Notes: generated from the letters alone by a model not told the origin. Positions 1 to 10,689 are shown, counted from the first letter of the stretch. The stretch: DNA of 64,000 nucleotides from Blepharisma japonicum (GCA_949751835.1 CATKHK010000103.1:62001-126000), one strand, 5' to 3'. Translations and numbers: made by a program.

Positions 1-1
1 C

Positions 2-199
2 ATGGATTATCTCAGCGACAATTATCATGAAATTATTCGTCAAGGAACAAAAATTGAATGATATTATCGGACAGAGATGATTTATTTTCTAAAGTGACGA
101 GGACCCAATAAGCTAAGTCCTGGAGTCAGCTTATTTCATTCGATTAGGCAAGGAACAACACCAGTGAGCTATCTTAAAGATCTTTTAAACTGTAACTAA
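2..199 (+). CDS. Family A orphan protein, C-terminal part (cut by window start)
   Basis: This is the 3' end of a family A gene whose start lies outside the window. With TGA read as Trp it runs in frame from the first bases to TAA at 197-199 and matches the last ~65 residues of the copies at 1901 and 4110. Two in-frame TGA codons sit where the family has Trp. Small differences from the other copies (for example Tyr for Arg before the Phe-Leu-Lys-Trp stretch) are substitutions, not breaks. No known domain is recognised. Confidence 0.7.
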
Positions 200-239
200 G
201 GTTTAAATTTAATAGATAGTAAGCTTAGCTCATAGAGAG

Positions 240-1680
240 GAAGTAAGAGATGCTTAATTTGATTTTTAAATCCTTTAATAAAATTTATTTTCCTATTTTC
301 TGTCAACTTTTTAAGATTCATACTAAAAGACAAAATATTGCCATTATTTAGACATAGTCTAAGTTCAACATAAATACCATTTAGTAATTTAGGCAATGGC
401 TATTATGCTTGTCATAAAGATTGATGAAGCTATATAGTAGATTCCTTTTTTATCAAATGCTTTCAATTTATCAGTTATCCTGCACAAATATCTAGACTTA
501 AAATCAAGTTTATATTTTTACACTAATCCATAACATTTGATAATTGTTTCTCTAATTTTTTAAGTTTAAGTGCAATAAAGTCCATGAGATTGCTTATCTT
601 AAAGGCATTAAAAATTGTTTTGATATTATTCAATCATGAAATAGTATGAAGTAATTTTTCCTCATTTGATCGCAAGCTTTTAAGATCTTGAATAGGTTTC
701 GAAATATTTTCTATTTCTTTCTCTTTTTTTTTTCGAATTCATGCTAAAATTTTTTCTTTAAGATCTGGGATATTGAGGGTATTATTGATATATTTGAAAT
801 TTTTATCTGTTTCTTCTTAAATGCTATAAGATAATTTAGAGGCTTTATTTCAGTTAGCTTTATCATTAGCAAGCAAGAAATGTAATTTCAATTTGATTTC
901 CTTCTCAATTTTATTGTTCAGTTTATTTTTAATTTTATAATATCCATCAACATCTTCAAAATTTAAATTTAAGCTTATAGCTCTTCAAGGGTTGTATAAG
1001 ATTGTTTCATAAATTTGCGAAAGTGATTGATTTGGTTTTATATCGTCTAATTCACTTTCTTTTACTCCTTGATTCATTTCATCATCAGATATTTCTTCAT
1101 GCTTTTCTGTATAAATTGCCAAATGATTTTTGATTGCAAATTATTACACTATCATTATTTAAATTTGGAATGATATTAGCAAGTCGTTCAGCACTTCATA
1201 CTAGTATCTAAAAGAATTATTTTATCATTAATTTTATTTTTAGAAGTCATAATTCATTTGGTATGGATCTTTCTATATTATAGCGCAGGCGATCAAACCA
1301 CTTAGCGATATCTGATAAATTGGGATCTGCTAGTTTTATCAAACTAATCAAATCGTTATATCCTTCAAAGCTATTTTTTTCGTTGTTTCATTTTATTTTA
1401 TTAACTCTACAAATAAATTTATCTAATTGAATTGCACATCAAATCTCAAAATTAAGCATATTCAAAATTGAAATCAATAATAATAATATAAAATGTCTAA
1501 AAATGGCCTCATTCCACGAAACACTGAATCAATATTATTTCCTATTCCTGTCAAAGTTTTCTCATATTCCCCAAATGTAAGATAGATTATTTTAGAAAAG
1601 AAAATAAGTTATCCCAAATAATTTTTTAAGGGGTGCGAACAAAGTCAATAATATAGTTCACTCTTATTTTAAAAATTCTT
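240..1680 (-). pseudogene. Decayed copy of the 1124-aa gene (unit 1)
   Basis: Read on the minus strand, this stretch matches roughly residues 95-560 of the intact protein encoded at 5518-8892. Shared islands include the Leu-Tyr-Tyr-Trp start near 1660, the sequence around the Trp-Phe-Asp motif near 1300, and the Leu-Arg-Leu-Cys-Leu-Asn stretch near 350. TAA/TAG stops and indels interrupt every frame, and only fragments up to ~66 codons stay open. Both the N-terminal membrane segment and the C-terminal half are missing, so this is a truncated, inactive copy. Confidence 0.75.
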
Positions 1681-1710
1681 TCTTTTTTACATTAAAACTA
1701 TTATTGATTT

Positions 1711-1857
1711 TTAGATATCCATATCTTTTATTTCTACACTGTAAATTGGTTCAAGATCTTGGTTTCGGATTGCTGCATCGATCGCATCTATTGCCAAAAC
1801 TTTGGTAATTGGATTGGACCTGGCACTTAAATTTGGATTAGGGGCTTCGACTGACAT
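1711..1857 (-). CDS. Small conserved ORF, 48 aa, divergent from family A
   Basis: An ATG-to-TAA frame of 48 codons starts 43 bp upstream of, and divergent to, the family A gene at 1901. The product begins MSVEAPNPNLS and contains an Ala/Ile/Asp-rich helix-like stretch. The same start and first ~35 residues recur in unit 2 (3919-4065), where a 4-bp deletion changes the last residues. It could be a real small protein, or the replaced 5' end of the decayed long gene next to it. No known family is recognised. Confidence 0.35.
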   Translation of the reverse strand: MSVEAPNPNLSARSNPITKVLAIDAIDAAIRNQDLEPIYSVEIKDMDI

Positions 1858-1900
1858 TTATTTATAAATCTCCCTAATTAAAATCCCATTATAAATTTCT
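1858..1900. promoter_or_regulatory. 43-bp bidirectional start region with paired TTATAAAT
   Basis: Only 43 bp separate the start codons of the divergent 48-codon frame and family A. TTATAAAT occurs at 1862-1869 and again at 1889-1896, each ending 4 bases before the start codon it faces. The unit 2 counterpart (4066-4109) keeps the arrangement. The family B genes carry the same octamer 8 bases before ATG. The spacing is too short for a normal TATA box with a leader, so it may be a start-context element. A functional role is inference. Confidence 0.35.
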
Positions 1901-2416
1901 ATGCATTTAATCAAGAGGTTATTTTCAAAATCTAAGTCTCAAAAAGCATCCCCTTACCTCGAATTCGAAGAGAAAACTCCTGAAAGTCCTGAAGAGTTTA
2001 AAGCTGCCCATCACCAAATGGCTTTAAAAGAAATTTCCAAGTATGAAAATGTGGATTTTAATAATTTTTCCGATTCACAAGTAAAGAGAATAGTAAAAGA
2101 AATTGGATTAATAATTAAAACTTCGCTTCTGAAATATCCTGATACAGCAGAATGCGACACAGAAGTCTTGGAAATAAGCAGAGTTTTGATCAAAGTTACC
2201 CGGTTTCGGCTTTACTTCATGGATTATCTCAGCGACAATTATCATGAAATTATTCGTCAAGGAACAAAAATTGAATGATATTATCGGACAGAGATGATTC
2301 GATTTCTACAGTGACGAGGACCCAATAAGCTAAGTCCTGGAGTCAGCTTATTTCTTTCGATTAGGCAAGGAACAACTCCAGTGAGCTATCTTAAAGATCT
2401 TTTAAACTGTAACTAA
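1901..2416 (+). CDS. Family A orphan protein, 171 aa
   Basis: This ORF runs from ATG at 1901 to TAA at 2414-2416 if the TGA codons at 2276 and 2312 are Trp. The copy at 4110 has TGG at the second site, which supports this reading. The product is a small, mostly helical, charged protein with a basic N-terminus (MHLIKRLFSKSKS), a Glu/Pro-rich linker, and a conserved C-terminal block with RQGTTPVSYL. I recognise no domain, signal peptide or membrane segment. It lies in a tandem unit divergent to a 48-codon frame. Function unknown; probably lineage-specific. Confidence 0.75.
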
Positions 2417-2454
2417 GGTTTAAATTTAATAGATAGTAAGCTTAGCTCATAAAG

Positions 2455-3865
2455 AAGGAGTAAAGATCCTTAATTTGATTTTTAACTCCTTTAATAAAAT
2501 TTATTTTTCCTATTTTCTGTCAACTTTTTAAGATTCATATTAAAAGACAAAATATTGCCATTATTTAGACATAGTCTAAGTTCAACATAAATACCATTTA
2601 GTAATTTTAGGTAAGGGCTATTGTACTTGCCATAAAGATTGATGAAGCTATATAGTAGATTCCTTTTTTTATCAAATGCTTTCAATTTATCAGCTATCCT
2701 GCACAAATATCTAGATTTAAAATCAAGTTTGTATTTTTACACTAATCCATAACATTTGATAATTGTTTCTCTAATTTTTTAAGTTTAAGTCCAATAAAAT
2801 CCACGAGATTGCTTATCTTAAAGGCATTAAAAATTGTTTTGACATTATTCAATTATGAAATAGCATGAAGTAATTTTTCCTCATTTGATCGCAAGTTTTT
2901 GAGATCTTTAATAGGTTTCAAATATTCTCTATTTCTTTCTCTTTTATTTTTTTTTCGAATTCATGCTAAAATTTTTTCGTTAAGATCTGGGATATTGAGG
3001 GCATTATTGATATATTTGAAATTTTTATCTATTTCTTCTTGAATGCTATAAGATAATTTAGAGGCTTTATTTCGGTTAGCTTTATCATTAGCAAGCAAGA
3101 AATGTAATTTCAATTTGATTTCCTTCTCAATTTTATTGTTCAATTTACTTTTAATTTTATAATATCCATCAACATCGACAATTTTTAGATTTAAGCTTAT
3201 AGCTCTTCAAAAATTGTATAACATTGTTTCATAAATTTGCGAAAGTGATTGATTTGGATTTATATCGTCTAATTCACTTTCTTTACTCCTTGATTCATTT
3301 CATCATCAGATATTTCTTCAAGCTTTTCTGTATAAATTGCCAAATATTTTTTGAATGCAAATTATTACACTATCATTATTTAAATATTATATGATATTAG
3401 CAAGTCGTTCAGCATTTCATAACAAGTATCTAAAAGAATTATTTTATCATCAATTTTATTTTTAAGTAGTCACAATTCATTTGGTATGGATCTTTCAATA
3501 TTATAGCGCAGGCGATCAAACCACTTAGCGATATCTGATAAATTGGGATCAGCTAGCTTTTTCAAACTAATCAAATCGTCATATCCTTCAAAGCTATTTT
3601 TTTCATCATTTCATTTTATTTTATTAACTCTACAAATAAATTTATCTAATTGAATTGCACATCAAATCTCAAAAATGAAGCATATTCGAATTTGAAATCA
3701 ATAATAATTTAAAATGTCTAAAATTGGCCTCATTCCACGAACACTGAACCAATATTATTTCCTATTCCTGTCAACGTTTTCTCATATTCCCCAAATGTAA
3801 GATATCCCAAACAATTTTTTAAGGAGTGCGAACAAAGTCAATAATATAGTTCACTCTTATTTTTA
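2455..3865 (-). pseudogene. Decayed copy of the 1124-aa gene (unit 2)
   Basis: This is the second broken copy, parallel to 240-1680 and very similar to it. The longest open pieces are about 71 codons (near 2491-2706) and 60 codons (near 2961-3143), both in the register of the intact gene at 5518-8892. Frameshifts and TAA/TAG stops lie between them. It lacks the first ~95 and last ~560 residues. Both unit copies share the same truncation limits, so the damage preceded the tandem duplication. Confidence 0.75.
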
Positions 3866-3918
3866 AGAATTCTTTCTTTTTTCCAGAAGTTAAACCCGAA
3901 CATGTCAATACCGCCTAC

Positions 3919-4065
3919 TTATAGATATCCATATCTTTTATTTCTACAATGTAAATTGGCAAGATCTTGGTTTCGGATTGCTGCATTGATCGCACCTATT
4001 GCTAAATCTTTGGTAATTGGATTGGATCTGGTACTTAAATTTGGATTAGGGGCTTCGACTGACAT
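3919..4065 (-). CDS. Small conserved ORF, 48 aa (unit 2 copy)
   Basis: This is the counterpart of the 1711-1857 frame. The first ~35 residues are conserved (MSVEAPNPNLS start), with a few substitutions. A 4-bp deletion relative to unit 1 shifts the frame so that the last dozen residues differ, although the length happens to stay 48 codons. The frame is divergent from the family A gene at 4110 across 44 bp. A conserved start with a drifting end fits either a tiny gene or a relic 5' exon. Confidence 0.3.
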   Translation of the reverse strand: MSVEAPNPNLSTRSNPITKDLAIGAINAAIRNQDLANLHCRNKRYGYL

Positions 4066-4109
4066 TTATTTATAAATCTCCCTTATTAAAATCCCCATTA
4101 TAAATTTCT

Positions 4110-4634
4110 ATGCATTTGATCAAGAGATTATTTTCAAAATCTAAGTCCCAAAAATCATCTTCTTACCTCGAATTCGAAGAGAAAACTCCTGAAAGTCCTG
4201 AAGAGTTTAAAGCTGCTCATCACCAAATGGCCTTAAAAGAAATATCCAAGTATGAAAATGTGGATTTTAATAATTTTTCCGATTCACAGGTAAAGAGAAT
4301 AGCAAAAGAAATTGGATTGATAATTAAAACTTCGCTTCTGAAATATCCTGATACAGCAGAATGCGACACAGAAGTCTTGGAAATAAACAGAGTTTTGATC
4401 AAAGTTACCCGGTTTCGGTCTTACTTCATAGATTATCTCACAGACCATTATGATGAAATTGTTCCTCGTCAAAGACCAATGATTGTATTATATTATCGGA
4501 CAGAGATGGTTCGATTTCTAAAGTGGTGTGGACCCAATAAGCTAAGTCCTGGAGTCAAATTATTTCTTTCGATTAGGCAAGGAACAACACCAGTGAGCTA
4601 TCTTCAAGATCTTTTAACTGTAACTAAGGTCTAA
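4110..4634 (+). CDS. Family A orphan protein, 174 aa (fully open copy)
   Basis: This is the only family A copy open under the standard code, because the Trp codon that is TGA elsewhere is TGG here. The first TGA site falls in a short replaced segment (Val-Pro-Arg-Gln-Arg). The product keeps the basic N-terminus, the helical middle and the RQGTTPVSYL block, and ends Thr-Lys-Val. It shows weak similarity to family B (42120, 43845) around a Leu-x-Tyr-Pro-x-Thr motif followed by Glu-x-Leu. Function unknown. Confidence 0.8.
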   Translation: MHLIKRLFSKSKSQKSSSYLEFEEKTPESPEEFKAAHHQMALKEISKYENVDFNNFSDSQVKRIAKEIGLIIKTSLLKYPDTAECDTEVLEINRVLIKVTRFRSYFIDYLTDHYDEIVPRQRPMIVLYYRTEMVRFLKWCGPNKLSPGVKLFLSIRQGTTPVSYLQDLLTVTKV

Positions 4635-4652
4635 ATTTAATAGATAGTAAGC

Positions 4653-4844
4653 TTAGGGATTTATTTGTATAGTAATTATGATAACCCAAGTTTTGGTCTG
4701 GCACTGCGAGATGTGTTGTTTGGGTCGAGCCAAGGACTTTTAAATGCGCTTATATATGGGCTTAATCCGGTGGTAATGAATGTATTTATGAAGTCTTTGC
4801 ATCAATGTATGCCATGTATGAGCTATGAAGATAAAGGAAGATAG
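4653..4844 (+). pseudogene. 3' fragment of a 7TM receptor-like gene
   Basis: A 63-codon open stretch ending in TAG reads like the seventh helix and tail of a seven-transmembrane receptor. It has a Ser-Ser-Gln-Gly-x2-Asn-Ala-Leu-x-Tyr-Gly-x-Asn core followed by Met-Lys-Ser and a Cys-containing tail. That helix-7 pattern is typical of cAMP-receptor-like and related protist GPCRs. Everything upstream is missing: the sequence switches to family A 3' flank at about 4651. It is a truncated relic, inferred from one helix only. Confidence 0.5.
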
Positions 4845-5095
4845 ATGGAAATTAATTTAAAGGTTTAGATAATTATAAAAATAATAAATTAAATATTGCT
4901 CCATTTAAGCTGATATCTCTAACTGCTTTTATCTGTGTAGCCTTCATGTATTGCTGCATTTTAGTTTGAAATCATAGTATTTTATGATTCTCATCTTTTC
5001 TTTGTAATGGTACAATTTCTTTCAGAATTAGCAAAATTAAGAGTTTTATAGAATTTTGTTGGTTAAGAGTTTTTCAAGGAAATCTATATAATTGA

Positions 5096-5240
5096 ATTGG
5101 TTATGGCCCTGGAAGGACTCCTTATAAAGGCGGAGTTTTTTCATTTACAATTGAATTTTGAGAAAACTATCCTCAGTCCCTCCAGACTTTTCCTTTATTA
5201 TACAGATTTTTCATTCAAATAAAGGTTTGCTGTGAAATTT
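5096..5240 (+). pseudogene. Relic of a ubiquitin-conjugating (UBC) domain
   Basis: The frame starting at 5096 reads Ile-Gly-Tyr-Gly-Pro-Gly-Arg-Thr-Pro-Tyr-Lys-Gly-Gly-Val-Phe, then Phe-Thr-Ile-Glu-Phe and Glu-Asn-Tyr-Pro-Gln-Ser. This is the characteristic E2 core strand region. After that the frame slips, and no HPN/active-site Cys segment can be read intact. The surrounding bases give no start codon or continuous frame. It is a short decayed E2 fragment just beyond the 3' end of the long minus-strand gene. Confidence 0.55.
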
Positions 5241-5517
5241 TCTCAAGTGATAAATGAAAATCAAGCATCACAATTTGAGCACTTATTTCATATGTCATGG
5301 GTCCCTAAATAACCCTATTACTGAAAGTGAATATTTAGGCGAGTCAACAAGTCTTTTTCTTCAAGATAAAGAAGTTTTTAACTGTAAAGAAAGAGAGTGA
5401 ACTCAAAAGTATAACTCTCCTAAAATATCTCAATTTAATAAATAGCAGTAAGCTAATAAAAAAATGCATATATGCTAAAAATAATATGAATTTTGAATGA
5501 GATCTTAGAATTTAATT

Positions 5518-8500
5518 TTAAGTGATATAGAGATGCTTAAAATTCATAAGCTCATGCAATTTTGAATGGCTTAGTCTTGCCATGACAACCCCATGCTTTG
5601 AATATAGCAATAAATCAATAAACTTTTCATTTTTTGCAATTTCATAGTAGTTATTGCTTTGAAGCAAGTATAGGGAAGAGGCATCAAATTCAAGCATCTT
5701 TATTTCATAAATAAAATTCATTTTATGATTTTCTAGTCTCTCTAAGTCGAGAGAGGTTTTTGAAAGAGCACTGTAACTGCATCTATCAAATTCTATATTT
5801 TTTGCTGGGTTATATTCCAGTGGTTTTGCCTTCATAACAGGTTTTATACCAAAAACCTTATTTATTTCTAGCTTTATAATAGATAAACTGAAGTCTTGAT
5901 TTTTAAGTTTTCTTCTTTGCGATTTCTCTGATCTTACAACAGTTAATCCAACGCATTCATTATTTTTTGGGAAACTCAAGATCAAATTTTCAATTTTTAA
6001 GTTAGATCATATTTGCTTTAAGATAAAATCTACATCTGATTTTCACTCTTTAATTTTTCTCCATAAAGAGTCCTTTAGCGAAAACTCTACAATGCTATTA
6101 CAATTTTGATTTTTTTGAGATAAGCATGTCTTATGCATTCTTGATTTGCCAATCTCCTCAGGTTTTTTTATAGAATTCAAGCTTAAATTTAAATCAGGAT
6201 CACTCCTCTTTTCTTGTCAAATAGCTTTTTTATTGAATTTGCAATTTTTCAAATTATTCATAAGTATTTGATTTAATAATTTAGGAGAAACTTTAGATTG
6301 ATTTTCTATCTCATAGGGGTTGCTGTCAGAGCTTTTGCTTTCAGGCTTTATATCTTCAGAATATTCAATTTTTGTTTCGCCAAAAATAAGTTGTTTCTTT
6401 TCTTCGCTTTTTAAAATGCTGCTGCTATCGTTTTCTTGACTGTTTATTATCTCAATATTATTTACGATTTCTGATTGTTTTTTAGGGCTGAGTTCATGTA
6501 AAAATATATATATTGTAATTGAAGCGTTAAGATTTTCCAGCAAATCTCGATATTTAAATAAATAATCAGGAAAATCTTGAAATATAATGTATTGAACGTG
6601 ATTTTGAATTTTCAGAAGGATTTTATTAATGATGCTTTCATCACCTTCACAATTTTTGGTCACATCACTTATGCTGTTTATAAGCTCCCTCATAATCGGA
6701 GTAATAATCTTATCCATATAATTTTTTTCTATATTCCCATCATAAAATTTCTTTATAATTTCTCCAATTCAATTTTTTCTCTCTTTGCAAGATTTAAAGA
6801 TCAAAAGTAACTTATAGCTAAGATACTCAATATTTATCTTTTTGAGCTCGTCATTATAAGGTAGACTTACATTTTGAGAACTGCTGCCGATTTTTTCTTC
6901 TGGTGGAATTACAGTTGCCCAGCTTATGAACTTTTCTTCCCATTTCTTAAAAATTGTGGGTAATCCGTTGATTATATTATCTCAGTTTTTTATATTATTT
7001 TCTGTTATCAAAATTTTACCTTTCATCTCTATTCATTTGCATATTTCACTAATTTCAATATTCGTATTAAAATCCATATAACCAATGATTTCTGCAACTT
7101 TCTTCATTTCATTAAAAAAATCATCAATATTATTAGGGCTCATTTCTAATGCTTTTTGTTTTAATCTTTCCCAAACTCCTTCCATATAACCTTTTAAGAC
7201 ATCTCTAATTTGATCTTTAAGTTTGCCAATAAATTTTTTTTTTGAATCTTCTGACAACTCTTTAAAATTCAAACAAAAAGATATAATATCGCGTTCATTT
7301 AGACATAGTTTAAGTTCTTCATCAATTTCCTTTACTGATCCTACATACTTTCTATAAAGATTGGTGAAGCTGTATAGTGAATTGCTTTTTTCATCAAATT
7401 CTTTCAATTTGCAAACTATCCTAATACAAGCCTCTAGATTTAGAATTGCTTTTGCATTTAAATACTTATTCATGGCATTTGATAAATTTCTCTCTACTTT
7501 TTGAAATTTAAGTGCAATATAGTCCATGAGATTGCTTTTCTTAAAGGCATTTAGAATTGGTTTAATTTTTATCAGTCATGAAATAGCAAGAATTAATTGT
7601 TTCTCATTTGATAACAAATTATTCAGATGTTGAAGAGGCTCAAAAATATGCTTTATTAATATATTTTTAAATTTTTTTTCGAAGTCAAACTGGATTTCTA
7701 GAATTATTTCGTCAAGATTTTGGATATTGAGGCATTGATCGATATATTTAAATTTTTTGTCTATTTCTTCTTGAAAGCTATATGGTAGTTTTGGGTTTCA
7801 ATAATCTATAACATTACCAAGCAAGAATCATAAACTCAGTTCAATTTCCTCCTTAATTTTATTACTCAGTTTATTTTCAATTTGATAATATCCATCAATA
7901 TCTGTAATAATTGAATTTAATCCACTAGCTCTTCAAAAGTTGTATAACATTGTTTCATAAATTTGTGGAAGTCATTGATTTGAATTTGTATCTTTTAATT
8001 CATTTTCTATTGCCTCTTGATTTGATATTTCTTTAAGCTTTTCTGTATAAATTGCAAATATTTTTCGAATTCAAATTATTGCATTATCATCATTTATATT
8101 TGGTATGATATTAGTAAGCTGTTTAGCACTTGCATAAAGTCGGATTGAAAAGTATATTTTATCATCAATTTTATTTTTAAGAAGCCACAATTCATTTGGT
8201 ATGGAATTTTTTATATTATTGCGCAGTTTATCAAACCACTTAGCGATTTCTGGCAAATTGGGATCTGCTTGCTTAATCAAATTAATAAGATCATCGTATC
8301 CTTCAAAGCTATTCTTTTCATCCTCACATTTTATTTGATTAACTGTGCAAATAAATTTATCTAATTTAAATGTAATCCACTTTTTCTTTCAGAATTTCAA
8401 AAATGAAGAAATTTCAAAGTTGAAATCGATAATAATAATAAATTTAAAATTGTCTAAAATTGACCTCATCCCACTAAACACTGAATTCATACTATTTCCT

Positions 8501-8892
8501 ATTCCTGTCAAAGTTTTCTCATATTCCCTAAATGTAAGAGAGATTATTTCAGAAAAGAATTTAGTTCATCCCAAAAAGATATTTAAGGAGAGTAAAGAAA
8601 GTCAATAATATAGCTCACTCTCATTCTTAGAAATAATTGAAAAATCAAGTTCATTACTATCTTTAAAAATGCATTCATCATTTTCACGTATAGACTGGTT
8701 TTCCTTTTTCAATTTTTGCAGAATCACACTCTTTTCTCTTTTTGAATCGCTTATATTAACTTGCTTACTTTGATCAATTTCAGCTTTTTTAACTTGATGG
8801 TAATGATAATCGTTTATAGCGCAATTTAAAACAAACATACAGTAAAGGGCTATCAAAATCATACAGAAGATTAAAAGAGTATCAGTTTCCAT
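5518..8892 (-). CDS. Intact 1124-aa orphan protein with N-terminal membrane segment
   Basis: One frame runs from ATG at 8892 to TAA at 5518-5520 once TGA codons are read as Trp; five separate open stretches all fall in the same register. A hydrophobic helix at about residues 7-26 follows METDT and should anchor the protein. The rest is a long, charged, helix-rich chain with many Asn/Lys/Ile residues, Trp-containing segments and a Ser/Glu-rich linker near residues 810-870. No known domain is recognised. Broken, shorter copies lie at 240-1680 and 2455-3865. As in those units, a family A relic lies just upstream, so the divergent pairing is ancestral. Confidence 0.8.
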
Positions 8893-9272
8893 TACTATAT
8901 ATTATAATTTTCCTTAATAGTCTTTTATTTATATGAGTTTAAGAATATTCATTATTGAATTAAGAGTAAAAAGTTTGATATCTCTGCTGCTTTTGCTACC
9001 CTATTTATTATAGAATATGTTTCTATAAAAAATTATTGGCCAAGTGATAGGAATCTCTAAGAAATTAGAAAATGTTATTTTAATTATAGTTTTTAGACTT
9101 GCAAGACTCAATTAAAAGTATAAGATCAGAATTGTGCAAATTAAATATATATTTTCAAAGAGAGATGTATCACCTAAAGAATAGAAAGCTTTCATAATTA
9201 CATTGAGATTTATTCAAGCACTTATATTTTGCAACTTTACTAATTTTAATGCTCACCTAATATATTTGTATT
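8893..9272. other. AT-rich spacer, no gene seen
   Basis: About 380 bp between the start of the long orphan gene and the first family A relic. It is very AT-rich with stops in all frames. Neither the 48-codon frame nor the paired TTATAAAT arrangement of the tandem units is visible here. Confidence 0.5.
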
Positions 9273-9655
9273 TGAGCCTTAAAAGAAATATTCAAGTTCA
9301 GAAATGTAGATTTTAATTATTTGGTCATCAGATAAAGAGGATCACAAATGAAATTGGAGTGATGATTACAACTTCACAGTGAAATATTCAAATAGAGCAG
9401 AGTATGACAAAGAAGTCTAAGAAATAAAAAAAGTTTTACTTAAAGATTACTGGCTACAACATTATATCAAGGATTACATTCGTAATCGCTACCATGAAAT
9501 AATGATATCAAGAAATAGCAATTAAAGCACATTATTGTCATATGATGGTTTGATTTCTAGAGTCATGCCCATCCAATAAATTACAGCAAATTTCTTTCCA
9601 TTAGACAAAGAACAACTCCAGCAAGATATCTTGCAGACATCTTAAAATTATAACT
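9273..9655 (+). pseudogene. Decayed family A copy
   Basis: The sequence follows family A from the Lys-Tyr-Glu-Asn region to the RQGTTPVSYL block and the final TAA-like end, with many substitutions, small indels and in-frame TAA/TAG stops. The Glu-Tyr-Asp-Lys-Glu-Val segment and the Lys-Gln-Arg-Thr-Thr-Pro-Ala block remain readable in short frames. It has no start codon in context. Confidence 0.65.
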
Positions 9656-9729
9656 CAACTCTAAAAATAGGCAGAGAGTTAGCCTTGCTATTCTCCTTCA
9701 GGTTTAGAGTTCTGTATTATCAAATAATT

Positions 9730-9990
9730 ATCAAGGTAGAATCAAAATACGAAAATTTTGATCTTGAAGAACTGCCCAATAGACAGATGATGATTAGATG
9801 AAGAGAATTGGAACAGATATTAGTTTGATGATCACAACTTCTCCCCTGAACTGCGAAGGCATGGGATGTGAGACAGAAGCCTTAGAAATAATAAGGGTTT
9901 GGCTATGAGTAAGTTATGAATAGAAAGAAAGAGAGATGGAAATTGCTTTGAAGATTTAGATGGTTACAAAATAATAAAATTAAATGCTAA
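9730..9990 (+). pseudogene. Family A fragment followed by a receptor-tail fragment
   Basis: Bases 9730-9905 match the middle of family A (Lys-Tyr-Glu-Asn to the Glu-x-Leu-Glu-Ile-x-Arg-Val region) with stops. From about 9910, bases resemble 4815-4890, that is, the tail and 3' flank of the receptor relic after the other family A copy. The same two fragments are thus adjacent in two places, pointing to a shared ancestral order: family A, then receptor tail. Confidence 0.45.
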
Positions 9991-10159
9991 ATGGAGTTAT
10001 TCATAATTTACGTGATTTTATTCTTTAAGGCCATCATTCTTTTATCAAGCATGAATTTCTAGATATAATCCCCTCAATGGTAGCTCCTATTATATTTTAT
10101 GTATTAATTAAATTTGGTAGTATTGCAGGCTATGAATTTTAAATTTTTTTTTTCAGAAT

Positions 10160-10593
10160 CTTGGTCCCAAGAAGTATCTCTTCATTTTCATCTCACCAAA
10201 TTGCCTTAAAAGAAATATCCAAGTATGAAAATGTGAAATTAATATTTTCCCGATTGACATGTAAGAGAATAGCAAAAGAAATTGGATTGATGATTAAAAC
10301 TTCGCTTCTGAAATATCCTAATACTGCAGAGTGCGACACAGAAGTCTTGGAAATAAGCAGAGTTTTGATCAAAGTTACCCGGTTTGGGCTTTATTTCATG
10401 GATTATCTCAGCGACCACTATCATGAAATTATTCGTCAAGGAATAAAAATTGAATGATATTATCGGACAGAGATGATTCGATTTCTATAGTGATGTGGAC
10501 CCAATAAGCTAAGTCCTGGAGTCAGATTATTTCTTTCGATTAGGCAAGGAACAACTCTAGCAAGCTATCTTAAAGATCTTTTAAAACCTTAAA
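10160..10593 (+). pseudogene. Family A copy disabled by deletion and TAG
   Basis: This copy is close in sequence to the intact family A genes. The Glu/Pro-rich segment after the N-terminus is deleted. The coding match then stays open through a TGA(Trp) at about 10456, but ends at TAG where the intact copies have AAG or CAG just before the second Trp. Downstream bases still match the C-terminal block to the TAA near 10590. It is a recent pseudogene lying directly beside the first 5S rRNA gene. Confidence 0.65.
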
Positions 10594-10689
10594 AAAGCTA
10601 GAAAGTAAATTAAAAATTCTAAAGTGTAAATATTAGGATAAGCTGTTAAAGTTAATATGTGACAGTGAAAATAAGCCTAATGATTTGAT

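Larger units (their letters stand above)
1..4650. repeat. Tandem ~2.2-kb units: family A gene plus broken long gene
   Basis: The window opens inside one unit. The same sequence restarts at about 2218 and again at about 4427, so unit lengths are near 2217 and 2209 bp. Each unit carries a plus-strand family A gene. On the minus strand lie a small 48-codon frame and a decayed copy of the long gene found intact at 5518-8892. Units 1 and 2 are nearly identical by eye apart from scattered substitutions and short indels. The third unit breaks off after its family A gene, at about 4651, where an unrelated 7TM-receptor relic begins. This looks like recent tandem duplication of a divergent gene pair. 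Confidence 0.9.

Noticed and set aside
10161-10457. Family A copy as an intact gene
   Set aside because: It ends at TAG where other copies have a Lys/Gln codon, and no 15-nt GTAA...AG intron spans that site; it also lacks the N-terminal linker.
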